Below are positions 9,503 to 17,940 of a DNA stretch of 64,000 nucleotides, in pieces (within the stretch, counting starts at the first letter, position 1; every line of letters starts with the position of its first letter). This stretch comes from Methanobacteriota archaeon (GTDB taxonomy: Archaea; Halobacteriota; Methanomicrobia; Methanomicrobiales; Methanocorpusculaceae). The notes beneath the pieces were generated by a model that was not told where the DNA came from, searched no databases, and worked only from the letters and a program-made list of their open reading frames with translations. Location: NCBI GenBank assembly GCA_023396065.1, contig JAEWXF010000007.1, positions 1-64,000 on the forward strand, given 5' to 3'. The translations under genes were made by a program, and so were the position numbers.

Positions 9503-10327
9503 TCAGTCGTCGTTTCCGACACGTTCGCTGATATTTTTTTGCGTGATGATGCGGTAGAGCTGGATGTATGCCGGGAGTGCGGTGTAGCAGGCAGTGTTTT
9601 TGTATATCTCTTTGGCGATGACCTGTTCGTCAAGGAGGCTTGACAGATGCCACTGACAGGTTGTCTGAGGTATACCGGTTGTTTCGATAAGCTGTTTCTG
9701 GGTTATTTCGGGATGCTCCATGATGGTCCGAAATATTTGATGCGGGTTTTCTCCGGCTATGATGAGACGCATTCTCTCTTCGTCGGGGTTCAGGGTCTCT
9801 GTTATCGGGTAGTAATGGGTCGTCCCGCTGCTGATAATGGTGAGAAGTTTTTCATCGTGTTCAAGCAGGTGGAGGGTACGGCTGAGAGAATTGCGTGAGT
9901 ATCCGGTAACGGTTCGAAGTTCTGAGACTGTTGTTCCGGGATTTTTCTCTACCGTGTCAAGGAGATGCAGGGTTTTTCCATCCGTCTCGTCTGACTGCGG
10001 ACGACCGCGGGTATAGAGCAGCGCAACCGCTCCTGAGGTGAGGAGAATGAGAGACAGCGCAATGAGTTCCGTGACAAGGACAGGCGGAAGTCCGTACTGG
10101 CGGCTGTATGCAGTCACCAGATACGTCCGCAGATCGTCTACGGGATGGTGTATTTCATCGGTAATGTCAGTGAGGGTCTGATTGTCGTCGGGGATGTCGG
10201 GGTAGCCGGAGGATATATGGATGTTTTCCAGCGGGTAATAGATCTCCTGCGTCTGATTTGCTGCGGCAGGCGCTATGAGAAGAACAATGAGGAGGATAAC
10301 GGTGATGTGCAGATTTGGTTTGTTCAT
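9503..10327 (-). CDS. Membrane-anchored protein with two C-terminal winged-helix domains
   Basis: A 274-residue protein. An N-terminal signal-like segment (MNKPNLHITVILLIVLL, residues 1-24) is followed by an extracytoplasmic region of about 65 residues. A transmembrane helix (near residues 85-105) comes next, and then two winged helix-turn-helix modules: one around residues 120-170 (GTTVSELRTVTGYSRNSLSRTL) and one around residues 205-250 (ITQKQLIETTGIPQTTCQWHL). This architecture is common in archaeal one-component regulators that sense outside signals. The start ATG 10327 is preferred for its clean signal peptide and an AGGAAA upstream; ATG 10345 is possible. It converges on leuB with a T-rich gap at 9489-9499. 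The target genes are unknown. Confidence 0.75.
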   Translation of the reverse strand: MNKPNLHITVILLIVLLIAPAAANQTQEIYYPLENIHISSGYPDIPDDNQTLTDITDEIHHPVDDLRTYLVTAYSRQYGLPPVLVTELIALSLILLTSGAVALLYTRGRPQSDETDGKTLHLLDTVEKNPGTTVSELRTVTGYSRNSLSRTLHLLEHDEKLLTIISSGTTHYYPITETLNPDEERMRLIIAGENPHQIFRTIMEHPEITQKQLIETTGIPQTTCQWHLSSLLDEQVIAKEIYKNTACYTALPAYIQLYRIITQKNISERVGNDD

Positions 10328-10890
10328 ATTTTTCCTGTACTTCATCGGTTTACTTGTCAGTAGTGAATAGGGTGTGGTCAGGTAAATAGATTCAGTATTT
10401 TTCCATGCCTCTGTTTTTGAGAGAACGGCAGCCCATTTCCTGTTTGACATTGGCGCCGAACAGATATCATGGAAAGAAAAGAGAAGCTCTCTTCTGAACA
10501 AACTCTGGATTATTTGTATCGAAGATGAGGGAATTATTGGGTACTGACAGTTGTGTGGTGGTATATGTCAATAACCGGTGAGGATATTATCCAGTGGCTG
10601 CTGGAACAAATGCCTGTGGAAACATTTGTCAAAGCAATCATACCGGGAGAATGCAAGTAGCTTTAGCGAATCCAAGTCATAGGATACCTCCTGTTTCATC
10701 CTGAGAGGGAAGTATTCATGAGTTTTTTCCTCATGAAATTGTTCAACATCATACATGGCTTAGAGCATTTCATGCTCCATATACATATAGGCCGTTAGGG
10801 AGCCAAATATTCTGTCCGAAAGAGATTCGGAAATTTCGGAAAATCCCAAAACTCATCAGGTCAGACCGCAAACATACCTGAGAAGTACCT
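10328..10890. other. Intergenic region, possible small or decayed ORFs
   Basis: No recognised gene. A 31-codon frame at 10567-10662 (plus, MSITGEDIIQWLLEQ...) and a 62-codon frame at 10568-10756 (minus) overlap each other on opposite strands; both have protein-like composition but no ribosome site I trust. A short hairpin, TCCGAA/TTCGGA, lies near 10818-10834 ahead of the small membrane protein gene. The region could hold the remains of an older gene. Confidence 0.4.
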
Positions 10891-11127
10891 GTGACAAAAG
10901 AGGAGATTGAGCTGGACCCGGATTTCACGCCGGAGGAACACGAAGAATTTACCCGGCTGGAACGTGATCACCCCTATCGCGAAGTTCACGAGGAAAAAAT
11001 TGCGGTGCCGGACCGCCCGGAGAATGCCCGGGATGGGAAATATGATACCCTGTTTCTCCTTCTCTTTATCCTTCTCATGGCAGTATTCCTCTATCTTCTC
11101 CTCACCGGAGGGATTCCTGCGCCATGA
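10891..11127 (+). CDS. Small acidic protein with C-terminal membrane helix
   Basis: A 78-residue protein of no family I recognise. Residues 1-50 are highly charged and acidic (EELDPDFTPEEHEEF type composition), and residues 53-72 form one hydrophobic helix, LFLLLFILLMAVFLYLLL, so it is probably a tail-anchored membrane protein. The start is GTG 10891; no in-frame ATG exists upstream. Its stop overlaps the ATG of the pentapeptide-repeat gene in an ATGA arrangement at 11124-11127, which implies co-translation and a shared job. Confidence 0.65.
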   Translation: MTKEEIELDPDFTPEEHEEFTRLERDHPYREVHEEKIAVPDRPENARDGKYDTLFLLLFILLMAVFLYLLLTGGIPAP

Positions 11128-11708
11128 CTTCACCGTTCCGGCTTTTTTCCAAGGCTGTAGATTCCTGTGATTTTGCCGAATGGAACTGCTGGTATGCCCG
11201 GTATCTGCAGGAGTCTGATGAAGCGGTTATGATTCTGCCCAGTCTGGATCTTTCCGGCGTTGATCTTACCGGTGCTCTGATGAGGAACTTTGATCTGACC
11301 GGCAGTGATTTCAGCAGTGCGGTGCTGGTCAATGCCGATCTCACCGGCTCAACGCTTGATGAAGCGGTGTTTCGGCACGCAGTCCTGATATCCGGAAATC
11401 TTTCCGGGAGCTATGCTGCATATGCGGACTTTTCCGGCGCTGACCTAACGTGTGCCAATCTTTCCGGGACTGATCTGACATCTGCCGTCCTGCGGGATGC
11501 GATTCTGGCACGGTGTTATGCCCAACGTGTTGTTCTGACCGATGTTGATCTTTCCGGTGCGGATCTGCGGGGAATGTATGCCCGCATGGCGGATTGTACC
11601 CGGGCCAAGTTTCGTGATGCACGGGTGTCCGGCGCAACGTTTTCTGCGGCGGATCTGACCGGTGCGGATCTGACCGGTGCGGATTTCACCGGTGCGCTTG
11701 ACTCCTGA
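11124..11708 (+). CDS. Pentapeptide-repeat protein with N-terminal DFxEWNxWY motif
   Basis: A 194-residue protein. From about residue 42 onward it is a run of A(D/N)LxX pentapeptides (GADLTGADLTGADFTGA at the end), which fold as a right-handed quadrilateral beta-helix. Residues 15-28 read CDFAEWNCWYARYL, a motif that occurs twice more in the pentapeptide protein at 56096-56827, so the two proteins share a domain and not only repeats. It is translationally coupled to the small membrane protein upstream. Pentapeptide proteins have varied roles, including DNA mimicry and scaffolding; nothing here assigns one. tRNA-Trp follows. Confidence 0.85.
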   Translation: MTSPFRLFSKAVDSCDFAEWNCWYARYLQESDEAVMILPSLDLSGVDLTGALMRNFDLTGSDFSSAVLVNADLTGSTLDEAVFRHAVLISGNLSGSYAAYADFSGADLTCANLSGTDLTSAVLRDAILARCYAQRVVLTDVDLSGADLRGMYARMADCTRAKFRDARVSGATFSAADLTGADLTGADFTGALDS

Positions 11709-11720
11709 AAAATCGCAATC

Positions 11721-11730
11721 CTTAAATTTA
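11721..11730 (+). promoter_or_regulatory. TATA-like box for tRNA-Trp
   Basis: CTTAAATTTA lies about 36-45 nt upstream of the first base of the tRNA, just after the stop of the pentapeptide gene, at the position expected for an archaeal tRNA promoter with a short 5' leader. Confidence 0.4.
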
Positions 11731-11765
11731 CCGGGAGCGTACATAAATAACGCAAACGTGATTGC

Positions 11766-11961
11766 GGGGTCGTGGCCTAGTCCGGAATGGCGACGGGCTC
11801 CAGCGGTCTTAGCGTATGATGAACTATCGGGTCTGCTGATTACTTAGATGATGACCCGTTGGAGCGCTGATGCTTTCGTCGCGCCTCCTGTTCCCGTGAG
11901 GGAGACATGTTCGCTTGTCGGAGAGACCCGTCGATCGTGAGTTCAAATCTCACCGACCCCA
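11766..11961 (+). tRNA. tRNA-Trp (CCA) with a 122-nt intron
   Basis: The exons fold into a complete tRNA. The acceptor GGGGTCG (11766-11772) pairs with CGACCCC (11954-11960). The D stem is GCC/GGC, the anticodon stem is ACGGG (11793-11797) with CCCGT (11927-11931), and the T arm is GTGAG-TTCAAAT-CTCAC. The anticodon CCA is at 11800-11802 with U33 before it. The intron, 11804-11925, sits after position 37, the standard archaeal site. The discriminator is A11961 and CCA is not encoded. The intron holds a C/D box guide RNA, annotated separately. Confidence 0.95.
11816..11870 (+). ncRNA. C/D box guide RNA inside the tRNA-Trp intron
   Basis: All four boxes are present and regularly spaced: C ATGATGA 11816-11822, D' CTGA 11836-11839, C' ATGATGA 11848-11854 and D CTGA 11867-11870. 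The guide before box D pairs with the 5' exon and the first intron bases over about 10 bp, placing C34 opposite the fifth base upstream of the box. The guide before D' pairs with the 3' splice region over 7 bp, placing C39 opposite the fifth base. This matches the known archaeal system, in which the pre-tRNA-Trp intron guides 2'-O-methylation at positions 34 and 39. Confidence 0.92.
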
Positions 11962-12033
11962 CGTTTGAAATCTGTTTTCAGAATATACGGAAGTTATTTA
12001 CCTGTGTGCATCGATTCATCGGTACACGATTAT

Positions 12034-13689
12034 ATGCGTAGATATGTACTGCTGGCTGCAGTGTGTTGTATTTGTGCCCTGTGTCTGGGTGTGATGTTTT
12101 TCCCGTCGGAAGATCCTGTTTCTCCGGCAGAAGCGCCTGATCCGCTTATGCAGATGGGGATCGATAAGTTTGTGATTGTTTCTGAGGCTGACATGCTCAC
12201 TACCAGCTCAGGTCTGCGCAGACATGTCCGGCTTCTTGAGGATCTGGCGGCGGACAGTCCGGAGGTCTGGGACATTCTGACCGATACCCGTATACGAAAT
12301 CCCATTTCCGATTCTGTGGTCCGGATCAACGAGAATGGGAGTATTACTGCTATGGTTCCGGAGGGTAATCGGTCTCTGATCGGAACACAGGATACATTGC
12401 TTCTGAATGAAAGTTCCTTTACTTCCCTGTCAAGTACTCTGTCCGGGTATCACCGGTTTGAGAACGGAAATTATGGCGTGACCTATAGTTATCCAGTCTA
12501 TACGAGTAACCAGACCTATACCGGCTATGTAAATGTAAACATTGACCTCGGCCTGTTGTTTTCGGCGCTTATTCAGGATATGTACGAATCGACGGGGTAT
12601 GATATCTGGGTTGCAGATGCCGACGGGACTGTTCTGTATGATAAGGATTCCTTTGAGATCGGGAGAAATCTGCAGACTGATCCGCTCTACATGGTGCCGG
12701 CGCTGCAGTCAACTCTGCAGAAAATTCTGACTGAACCTGCAGGATCGGACAGATATGTATTCTATACCAGCGGATGGACGAGCAAGGCATATGTTACTGC
12801 AGTCTGGAAAACTATATCCTTTACGAGCGGGCGGGAGTGGCGTGTTGTTCTGACGAGCACTACTCCGGTGGAGGGTTCTGTGAACGCTGCAATTGATCCG
12901 GGCGAGGCTGCTATGGAGCATCTGCTTTCCCGTGCCTTTGTGTATGCCGGGGAGCATGGAAAAGAGGCGGCACTGGCTGTGTTTAACGATCCGAACGGGG
13001 AGTTTTCGAGAGATGGATTTTATGTGTTTGCCTATGATATGAACGGGACAGTGCTGGCTTTGCCCTATCAGCAGGAGCTGGTGGGCATCAACCGGTATAA
13101 TCAGATGGATGATGTTGGGGTGAAATATGTCAGGCAGGGTATTTTCCGTGCCGCCCAGGGAGGAGGATATTTGTATTATCCGTATGCGAATCCGGGCAAT
13201 AACTATACTCAGGAGATGAAACTCGCGTACACGCTTCCGGTGGACGATACCTGGCTTATTGGTACTGGTATAAGTCTGCATGATGTTCCGCAGTCTATCG
13301 ACTGGCAGAAGCGGGAGAATATGATTACACAGGTCAGACGTATGGTGAGTTACGCACATACGGAGGGGAAAGATGCGCTGGCAGATGTTTTGAATAATCC
13401 CACCGGTATGTTTTCAGAACCGGTTTTGTCTCCATATGCGTTTACGAATGACGGGACTCTGGTTGCAAGCCCCGGGAAGCCGGCCGATGTAGGTGAGTCA
13501 CAGATGGGGACCGTGAATGCATATGGAATTTCGTATATGCGTGATGCTGTTATTCTTGGAAAGAACGGCGGCGGTATGATGTATGCGGGTTTTGTGGATC
13601 CGGATACCGGATCTGAGAAGATATGTCTGTTATATATTGAACCGATCGATGACGAATGGTTTGTCGGGAGCAGTATCCCTCTTATCTGA
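12034..13689 (+). CDS. Membrane-anchored Cache-domain protein
   Basis: A 551-residue protein with a signal anchor at residues 2-24 and a large extracytoplasmic part. Residues about 45-285 look like a Cache-type sensor fold (YPVYTSNQTYTGYVNVNID; GYDIWVADADGTVLYD). Two single-Cache modules follow at about 290-425 and 428-551, each with an alanine-rich helix, an N-[DN]P-x-G motif and a GG(G/M)xxYYP-type strand. It ends after the last module, with no kinase, HAMP or methyl-accepting domain. A paralog lies at 52925-54610. ATG 12034 is chosen because it opens the signal anchor; an upstream TTG frame would run into the tRNA. It probably binds a small ligand outside the cell. Confidence 0.85.
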   Translation: MRRYVLLAAVCCICALCLGVMFFPSEDPVSPAEAPDPLMQMGIDKFVIVSEADMLTTSSGLRRHVRLLEDLAADSPEVWDILTDTRIRNPISDSVVRINENGSITAMVPEGNRSLIGTQDTLLLNESSFTSLSSTLSGYHRFENGNYGVTYSYPVYTSNQTYTGYVNVNIDLGLLFSALIQDMYESTGYDIWVADADGTVLYDKDSFEIGRNLQTDPLYMVPALQSTLQKILTEPAGSDRYVFYTSGWTSKAYVTAVWKTISFTSGREWRVVLTSTTPVEGSVNAAIDPGEAAMEHLLSRAFVYAGEHGKEAALAVFNDPNGEFSRDGFYVFAYDMNGTVLALPYQQELVGINRYNQMDDVGVKYVRQGIFRAAQGGGYLYYPYANPGNNYTQEMKLAYTLPVDDTWLIGTGISLHDVPQSIDWQKRENMITQVRRMVSYAHTEGKDALADVLNNPTGMFSEPVLSPYAFTNDGTLVASPGKPADVGESQMGTVNAYGISYMRDAVILGKNGGGMMYAGFVDPDTGSEKICLLYIEPIDDEWFVGSSIPLI

Positions 13690-13696
13690 GTTCAGT

Positions 13697-13740
13697 CCAA
13701 GGGTACACCCTTGGGCGGCACGCAAGGTCAGAGACCTTGC
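13697..13740 (+). terminator. Two adjacent hairpins after the Cache gene
   Basis: CCAAGGGT (13697-13704) pairs with ACCCTTGG (13707-13714), and GCAAGGTC (13722-13729) pairs perfectly with GACCTTGC (13733-13740). They begin 8 nt after the stop codon and are followed by T-rich DNA (CTTTTTG, then GTTTTTCTTTTT). A role in 3' end formation or mRNA stability is likely but not shown. Confidence 0.45.
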
Positions 13741-13909
13741 ACACTCCGGCTTTTTGTTCATATCTCTCCCGTTTTTCTTTTTGGCAGGTATAAAACATGC
13801 TGATCGGAGATATGCACCGGCCGGAATGGCTGAGTTGATGTTTTATTGTACTGATCTTTACGAAAAAGGCGTAAGGTGATATGGGAGGAACACCTACGTT
13901 ATACATAGT

Positions 13910-14206
13910 ATGCCTGCACCGAAGCGTCTTTGCAAGAAGCCTACTTCCTATAAACTCCCCGTGGATATTGAGGTGCTTTTACATAATGCTGTGGAGAGTG
14001 GAGAGTATAATAATACCTCAGATGCGATTACTGCGGCCCTGCGGTTTTTCTTCCAGCACAGGGATATTCAGCAGGTAAAGAATGAAATGGCTGTGCTGCA
14101 GAGTGAAATCTCTGTGCTGCATACGAAGAATCAGCTGCTGGAAAAGAGGATGGCTGCCCTTGAGACGACAATACAGGCTTTTCTGGTCGATACCGAGTCC
14201 GAGTAA
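13910..14206 (+). CDS. Ribbon-helix-helix protein with C-terminal coiled coil
   Basis: A 98-residue protein. Residues 14-50 (YKLPVDIEVLLHNAVESG, then SDAITAALRFFF) fit a CopG/MetJ-type ribbon-helix-helix DNA-binding fold. Residues 52-92 form a heptad-like coiled coil (VKNEMAVLQSEISVLHTKNQL). Such proteins bind DNA as dimers; the coiled coil could set the higher-order assembly. ATG 13910 lies about 20 nt after GGGAGGAA, so the ribosome site is distant and the mRNA may be leaderless. The gene stands alone, so its target may be its own promoter. Confidence 0.75.
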   Translation: MPAPKRLCKKPTSYKLPVDIEVLLHNAVESGEYNNTSDAITAALRFFFQHRDIQQVKNEMAVLQSEISVLHTKNQLLEKRMAALETTIQAFLVDTESE

Positions 14207-14362
14207 CGTTTATCCCCATCACGTTCGCTGGTAAATTCTGGTTTGTCCTGCTTTGCCGTAATCCCGCGAGGAAGCCGGAGGTTTACTCGGTTGCAGCCGT
14301 GGAAGGAATGCCGCAGGATCATTCGTTCCCGCCGGCGCGTTTCAGCCCAATAGGCTTGCATG

Positions 14363-14385
14363 CCCCGCTCAGGTCCTTCGGACTT
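14363..14385. terminator. Hairpin between convergent genes
   Basis: GCTCAGGTCC pairs with GGACTTGGGC across a 3-nt loop, with two G-T pairs, in the gap between the RHH gene and the convergent gene at 14406. A bidirectional terminator is a reasonable reading. Confidence 0.35.
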
Positions 14386-14405
14386 GGGCTTTGTACACGG
14401 ATATT

Positions 14406-15548
14406 TTATCGTTTTTTCGCACAGGCCTCACAGTAGGTGAGAATGTCCCGTGTCCGTTCAATCCCCAGTGTCGGTTTCACCGACTCCAGCCAGAGATAAA
14501 ATCCCACGCGGGACGGTGTCGGCCGTTCATATTTGAACCCCCCTTTCTTATCGGGAACCATCTTAAAGTACGTCCGCTGTTTCCGGGGTTTCAGATAAAT
14601 AACCGGTGACATCTCTGGATAATCCACTGCGAGTACCACTTTTGAATAATTTGCCGACAGCTTCGAAAAGTCCAAAATCTCAGACTTCACCCGGAGACCA
14701 TATCCCGAGACCAGACCTTTCAGCGCAGACGGAAACAGGGCACCGCAGATAACCTTCTTCACCAGCGGAGACACACACGGATCCATAAAATACTGCTCCA
14801 CGGAAAATGAATGATCTATTGCAAAGTACAAACGGCTGAGTGCCTCGTCGTGCAGTTTTTTGTAATCAAACGGCTGCGTCCGCAAAGACTCACATGTCAC
14901 AAGTTTCGGATTTTTTACCGGCGTCATCGGCAGCGTTGTCAGACGAAGCGGTTTCAGTACATCCTTCATCACTTCACAGGGTTTCGTTCCCACATACACA
15001 TTATCCGGATCCGCAGCAAGCCTTCGGACCACCTGGGTATTTGAAATATCCACCGAAGAGAACAGAATAAATCCTACATGTTCCTGATGAAACATATATC
15101 CGAACAGATGTTTCTTGTAGATAATCTCCGCTTCCAGCTCGCGGAGATCAGCCGGGGACGTCACAATTTCACAGAACACCACCTGATTTTCATGATCGAA
15201 CAGTAACAGATCCACTTCCGCCAGATCCTGACCGTTTCCCCTGACCCGGATATCACCTTTCTCGGCAGAGTACAGGCCGTTTGTCCCAAGGGCAAGCTTC
15301 ACCCGGCGCTTTGGAACATCCGCACCTTTCCGGACAATTTTTTTGATCGTCCCGGTCTGGGATGCAATCTTAATCAGCTGTTCATAAATGAGTGATTCAA
15401 ACCAGTATCCCTCCGCGGTCCGCATCAGCATAATATCTTCTGAAAACAGGTTTTTCCGCTCAGCTGCCCGCATATGCCGCATCGCCCGAACCGCCGTCGC
15501 ACGATCAGGACGATAACGGTTAAACTGTTCGCGTATCCACTGGAGCAT
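14406..15548 (-). CDS. Conserved-looking hypothetical protein, possible nuclease-fold segment
   Basis: A 380-residue soluble protein I do not recognise. Residues about 125-150 read LAEVDLLLFDHENQVVFCEI: a hydrophobic strand with D, a turn, then a strand with E. This resembles the core of PD-(D/E)XK nucleases, but the usual lysine after the glutamate is absent (EIV in place of ExK). A helix rich in E and R follows (LRELEAEIIYKKHLFG). The C-terminal third ends with CEACAKK, which carries two cysteines. ATG 15548 is the first start. The gene is codirectional with the tRNA methylase upstream, 44 nt away, so the two may be co-transcribed. A nuclease call would be premature. Confidence 0.6.
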   Translation of the reverse strand: MLQWIREQFNRYRPDRATAVRAMRHMRAAERKNLFSEDIMLMRTAEGYWFESLIYEQLIKIASQTGTIKKIVRKGADVPKRRVKLALGTNGLYSAEKGDIRVRGNGQDLAEVDLLLFDHENQVVFCEIVTSPADLRELEAEIIYKKHLFGYMFHQEHVGFILFSSVDISNTQVVRRLAADPDNVYVGTKPCEVMKDVLKPLRLTTLPMTPVKNPKLVTCESLRTQPFDYKKLHDEALSRLYFAIDHSFSVEQYFMDPCVSPLVKKVICGALFPSALKGLVSGYGLRVKSEILDFSKLSANYSKVVLAVDYPEMSPVIYLKPRKQRTYFKMVPDKKGGFKYERPTPSRVGFYLWLESVKPTLGIERTRDILTYCEACAKKR

Positions 15549-15592
15549 TTACCGCTCCCCGTATGTACAGTACATTCAATATTGTTTCCACA

Positions 15593-16546
15593 TCAGGAGA
15601 GCACAAGAATCCGCCGGGTAAGACTCTTATGCACCCGCTGTTCATAATATCCCGAGATGGTAAACAGTTCCGTGGTCAGGGACCGGATATCCCGGTGTGT
15701 CACCACAACCGCCCGGCCGCCTTTTTTCAGGATGCGCCGGATTTCACGCAACGATTCCGTATACAGCGTATCCAGACTTTCCGCCCCGATCGTCGTCGAC
15801 TGACCGTACGGCAGGTCACAGGCAACAGCATCAAACATTCCGTCAGGATACGGCATACATGCAGCATCAGCACGCACATACGCACCGTCCGGCAGATTTC
15901 TCCGGCACCCCTCCAGCATCTCAGGATCATAATCACTGCCGATGGACCGCACGCCCATCAGCTCCGTTTCAAGCAGCATACCGCCCGTTCCGCAGAACGG
16001 ATCGCAGAAAAGTTCACCCGGACGCACCAGCGTCAGGTTCACCATGGTCCGGGCCATCAGCGGCATCATAACGCCGGGATGGAAAAATGCCCGTCTCTGC
16101 GGATTACGGCAGGAATAGGATCCGCGGTCAATGGTATAGAGTACCCGACCGAGGAAACACCGGTTATCGGTAAAGAGTGCACGGAACTCCACAACAGGAG
16201 CACTGAGGGAAACTGTTCCGTGAATACTCTGCCCCATCATGCGTTCCAGCTCCAGCTGGGACATATCGACGGTGGCAGGATGAATCTTTCTGGCCCGACA
16301 GCAGAAGGGAGCAGGTGCGGTTATGTCAAGCTCCGTCAGAAGGGTTTGGAGAGCACTCCCGGAACAGTCACATTCTCCGAGAAGCTCCATGACCACATGA
16401 GTCTGTGCAAGCCGTGTTGTTGTCTCCGGTTGCGCAACCTCGGCAAGCGCGATACCGGCTGCCGTGCGGTATACGTTACCAACACAGGCCAGTTCTGCTA
16501 CGGCCAAAGCCGGGTTGTCTCCGGAAAGTTCAAACAGCAGGTTCAT
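15593..16546 (-). CDS. tRNA (guanine-10-N2) dimethyltransferase
   Basis: Archaeal Trm-G10 enzyme that methylates N2 of G10 in tRNA using S-adenosylmethionine. The 317-residue protein starts MNLLFELSGDNPALAVAEL, typical of the family, and has an N-terminal THUMP-containing half. The methylase half follows, with motif I DPFCGTGGMLLE near residue 185 and the catalytic DLPYG (a D/NPPY-type motif) near residue 250. A longer frame starts at 16621, but its extra 25 residues do not resemble the family N-terminus, so ATG 16546 is used; no clear Shine-Dalgarno supports either. The G10 of the tRNAs in this window would be possible substrates. Confidence 0.85.
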   Translation of the reverse strand: MNLLFELSGDNPALAVAELACVGNVYRTAAGIALAEVAQPETTTRLAQTHVVMELLGECDCSGSALQTLLTELDITAPAPFCCRARKIHPATVDMSQLELERMMGQSIHGTVSLSAPVVEFRALFTDNRCFLGRVLYTIDRGSYSCRNPQRRAFFHPGVMMPLMARTMVNLTLVRPGELFCDPFCGTGGMLLETELMGVRSIGSDYDPEMLEGCRRNLPDGAYVRADAACMPYPDGMFDAVACDLPYGQSTTIGAESLDTLYTESLREIRRILKKGGRAVVVTHRDIRSLTTELFTISGYYEQRVHKSLTRRILVLS

Positions 16547-17940
16547 CCGCTGTATGTATGGGTGGTCAAACGGGATATAGATGTCAGTCGGGGTCACACA
16601 AATCCTTAAGCCTTCAGACACCGATATTGCTGACCGAACATACCACTTCCTAATGTGGGGGGTCGCTGCCCCGCAGCGGGCAGCAGCGCCCCCCCCACAG
16701 GAAATGATATCTTCGACGCACTCGCCCTCCGGGCTGCGGTGTCTCGTACGGGTGGTCCTCTATTCACCGGTATAGGGAGTGGAGCCCGCCAACGGAAGAC
16801 CTAAAGCGACGACTGAGCGAAGCGTGTCGGAGACGACTCACGAAGTGAGGAGTCGAGCAAGGCGCGAAGCGACTTGCGAAGCGGCTGACCCTGCAGGCGG
16901 CGGAGCCGTGGCCGGAGTGGGCGCCGGTTGCTTGGCCGAGAGTGACGAGCCCCGAAGCCTGAGGAGCTAGCGAAGTGAGCGAAGCGAACGTCCCAGAGCG
17001 TAGCGGAGGGTCGCAGTCCGAAGACAGCGAGGGGTGAAGGCACCAAGGCGCGACCGGTTGATAGCCCCGGAGTGCGACGGATTCGCCGGTCTGCCCCTTC
17101 GGAAATCTTCGTTTGTGCCCCGGAGATGATTTCCGGAAATAGGATTCTTTGAGTGTATGTGGGTAACCACGGAAAACACCGAACACACGGAATTCCACGG
17201 AAAAAAACACGGTTCTCAAGTCCTTCGACCTTGCTCTCCGCTTCGGGCTTCGCCCTCGCTTGAATACCGCTTCGCTTACGGAAAAAACGGAAAGACTAAG
17301 GAAGTGGAATGCTTCATTCGTATGTTACGACTTTTTTTCGTGTGCCTTGGATGTATTTGGGTAACCACGGAACACACCGAATTCCACGGAAAACTTCCCC
17401 GGGAAGACGTCCGAAGCATCCCATTTCCTTAGTCTTTCCGTGCTTTTCCGTAAGCCGCGAAGCGGCGGTTTTCCGTGTTTTTTTTCCGTGTTTTTTCCGT
17501 GTGTTCGGTGTTTTCCGTGGTTACCCACATAGGGCCAAAGAATCCCATCTCCGGAAACCATCTTCGGGGCGCAAACGAAGATGTCCGACGGGACGGAATG
17601 GGGGAGCGTCGCTTCCGGCCTTTGCGTGGTCGCGGCCTGGCGTGACTGCACCCTCGTGCACTCTCAGAACTACTCGCTGTTCGCTTCACTCACAGCCGCT
17701 CGCTTCGCTCGCTCTCGCAGATCTTCCGGCACTCGGTCTTGTCCCCTGCGGCCACAAACCACACAGGCCTGCAGCCACGCTCCCCCATCCGCAGGAACAA
17801 CCGCGCCGACCGGCTCAGCCGCTGACGCGGCTTCGCCCGGCGTCGCTTTAGGTCTTCCGTTGGTGGGTTCCTCCCCACTAGGGGTAACCCTCTCCGAGCC
17901 TGAAAGGCGAGTAGTCGAAGATATCCAACTGGACCATTGT
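16547..17940. repeat. Gene-free island of inverted repeat copies
   Basis: No coding gene is supported in this 1.4-kb stretch. 16786-17195 and 17500-17872 are two diverged copies of one repeat in opposite orientation. The outer ends share CCAACGGAAGACCTAAAGCG, with its complement at 17842-17870. The inner ends share GGGTAACCACGGAAAACACC. Both hold CTTCGTTTG followed by a TTTCCGGA segment, and tracts of GCGAAGCGAGCG. Between them, 17195-17500 carries the CTAAGGAAGTGG and GGTTACCC units also found at 1-511 and 56880-57330. A long GC-rich hairpin (GTGGGGGG against CCCCCCCAC) sits at 16655-16698. Frames here translate into repeat peptides and are not genes. Confidence 0.8.

Noticed and set aside
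16764..17651. Several 70-150 codon frames in the 16.6-17.9 kb island
   Set aside because: They overlap on both strands, follow the inverted repeat structure and have no recognisable domain.
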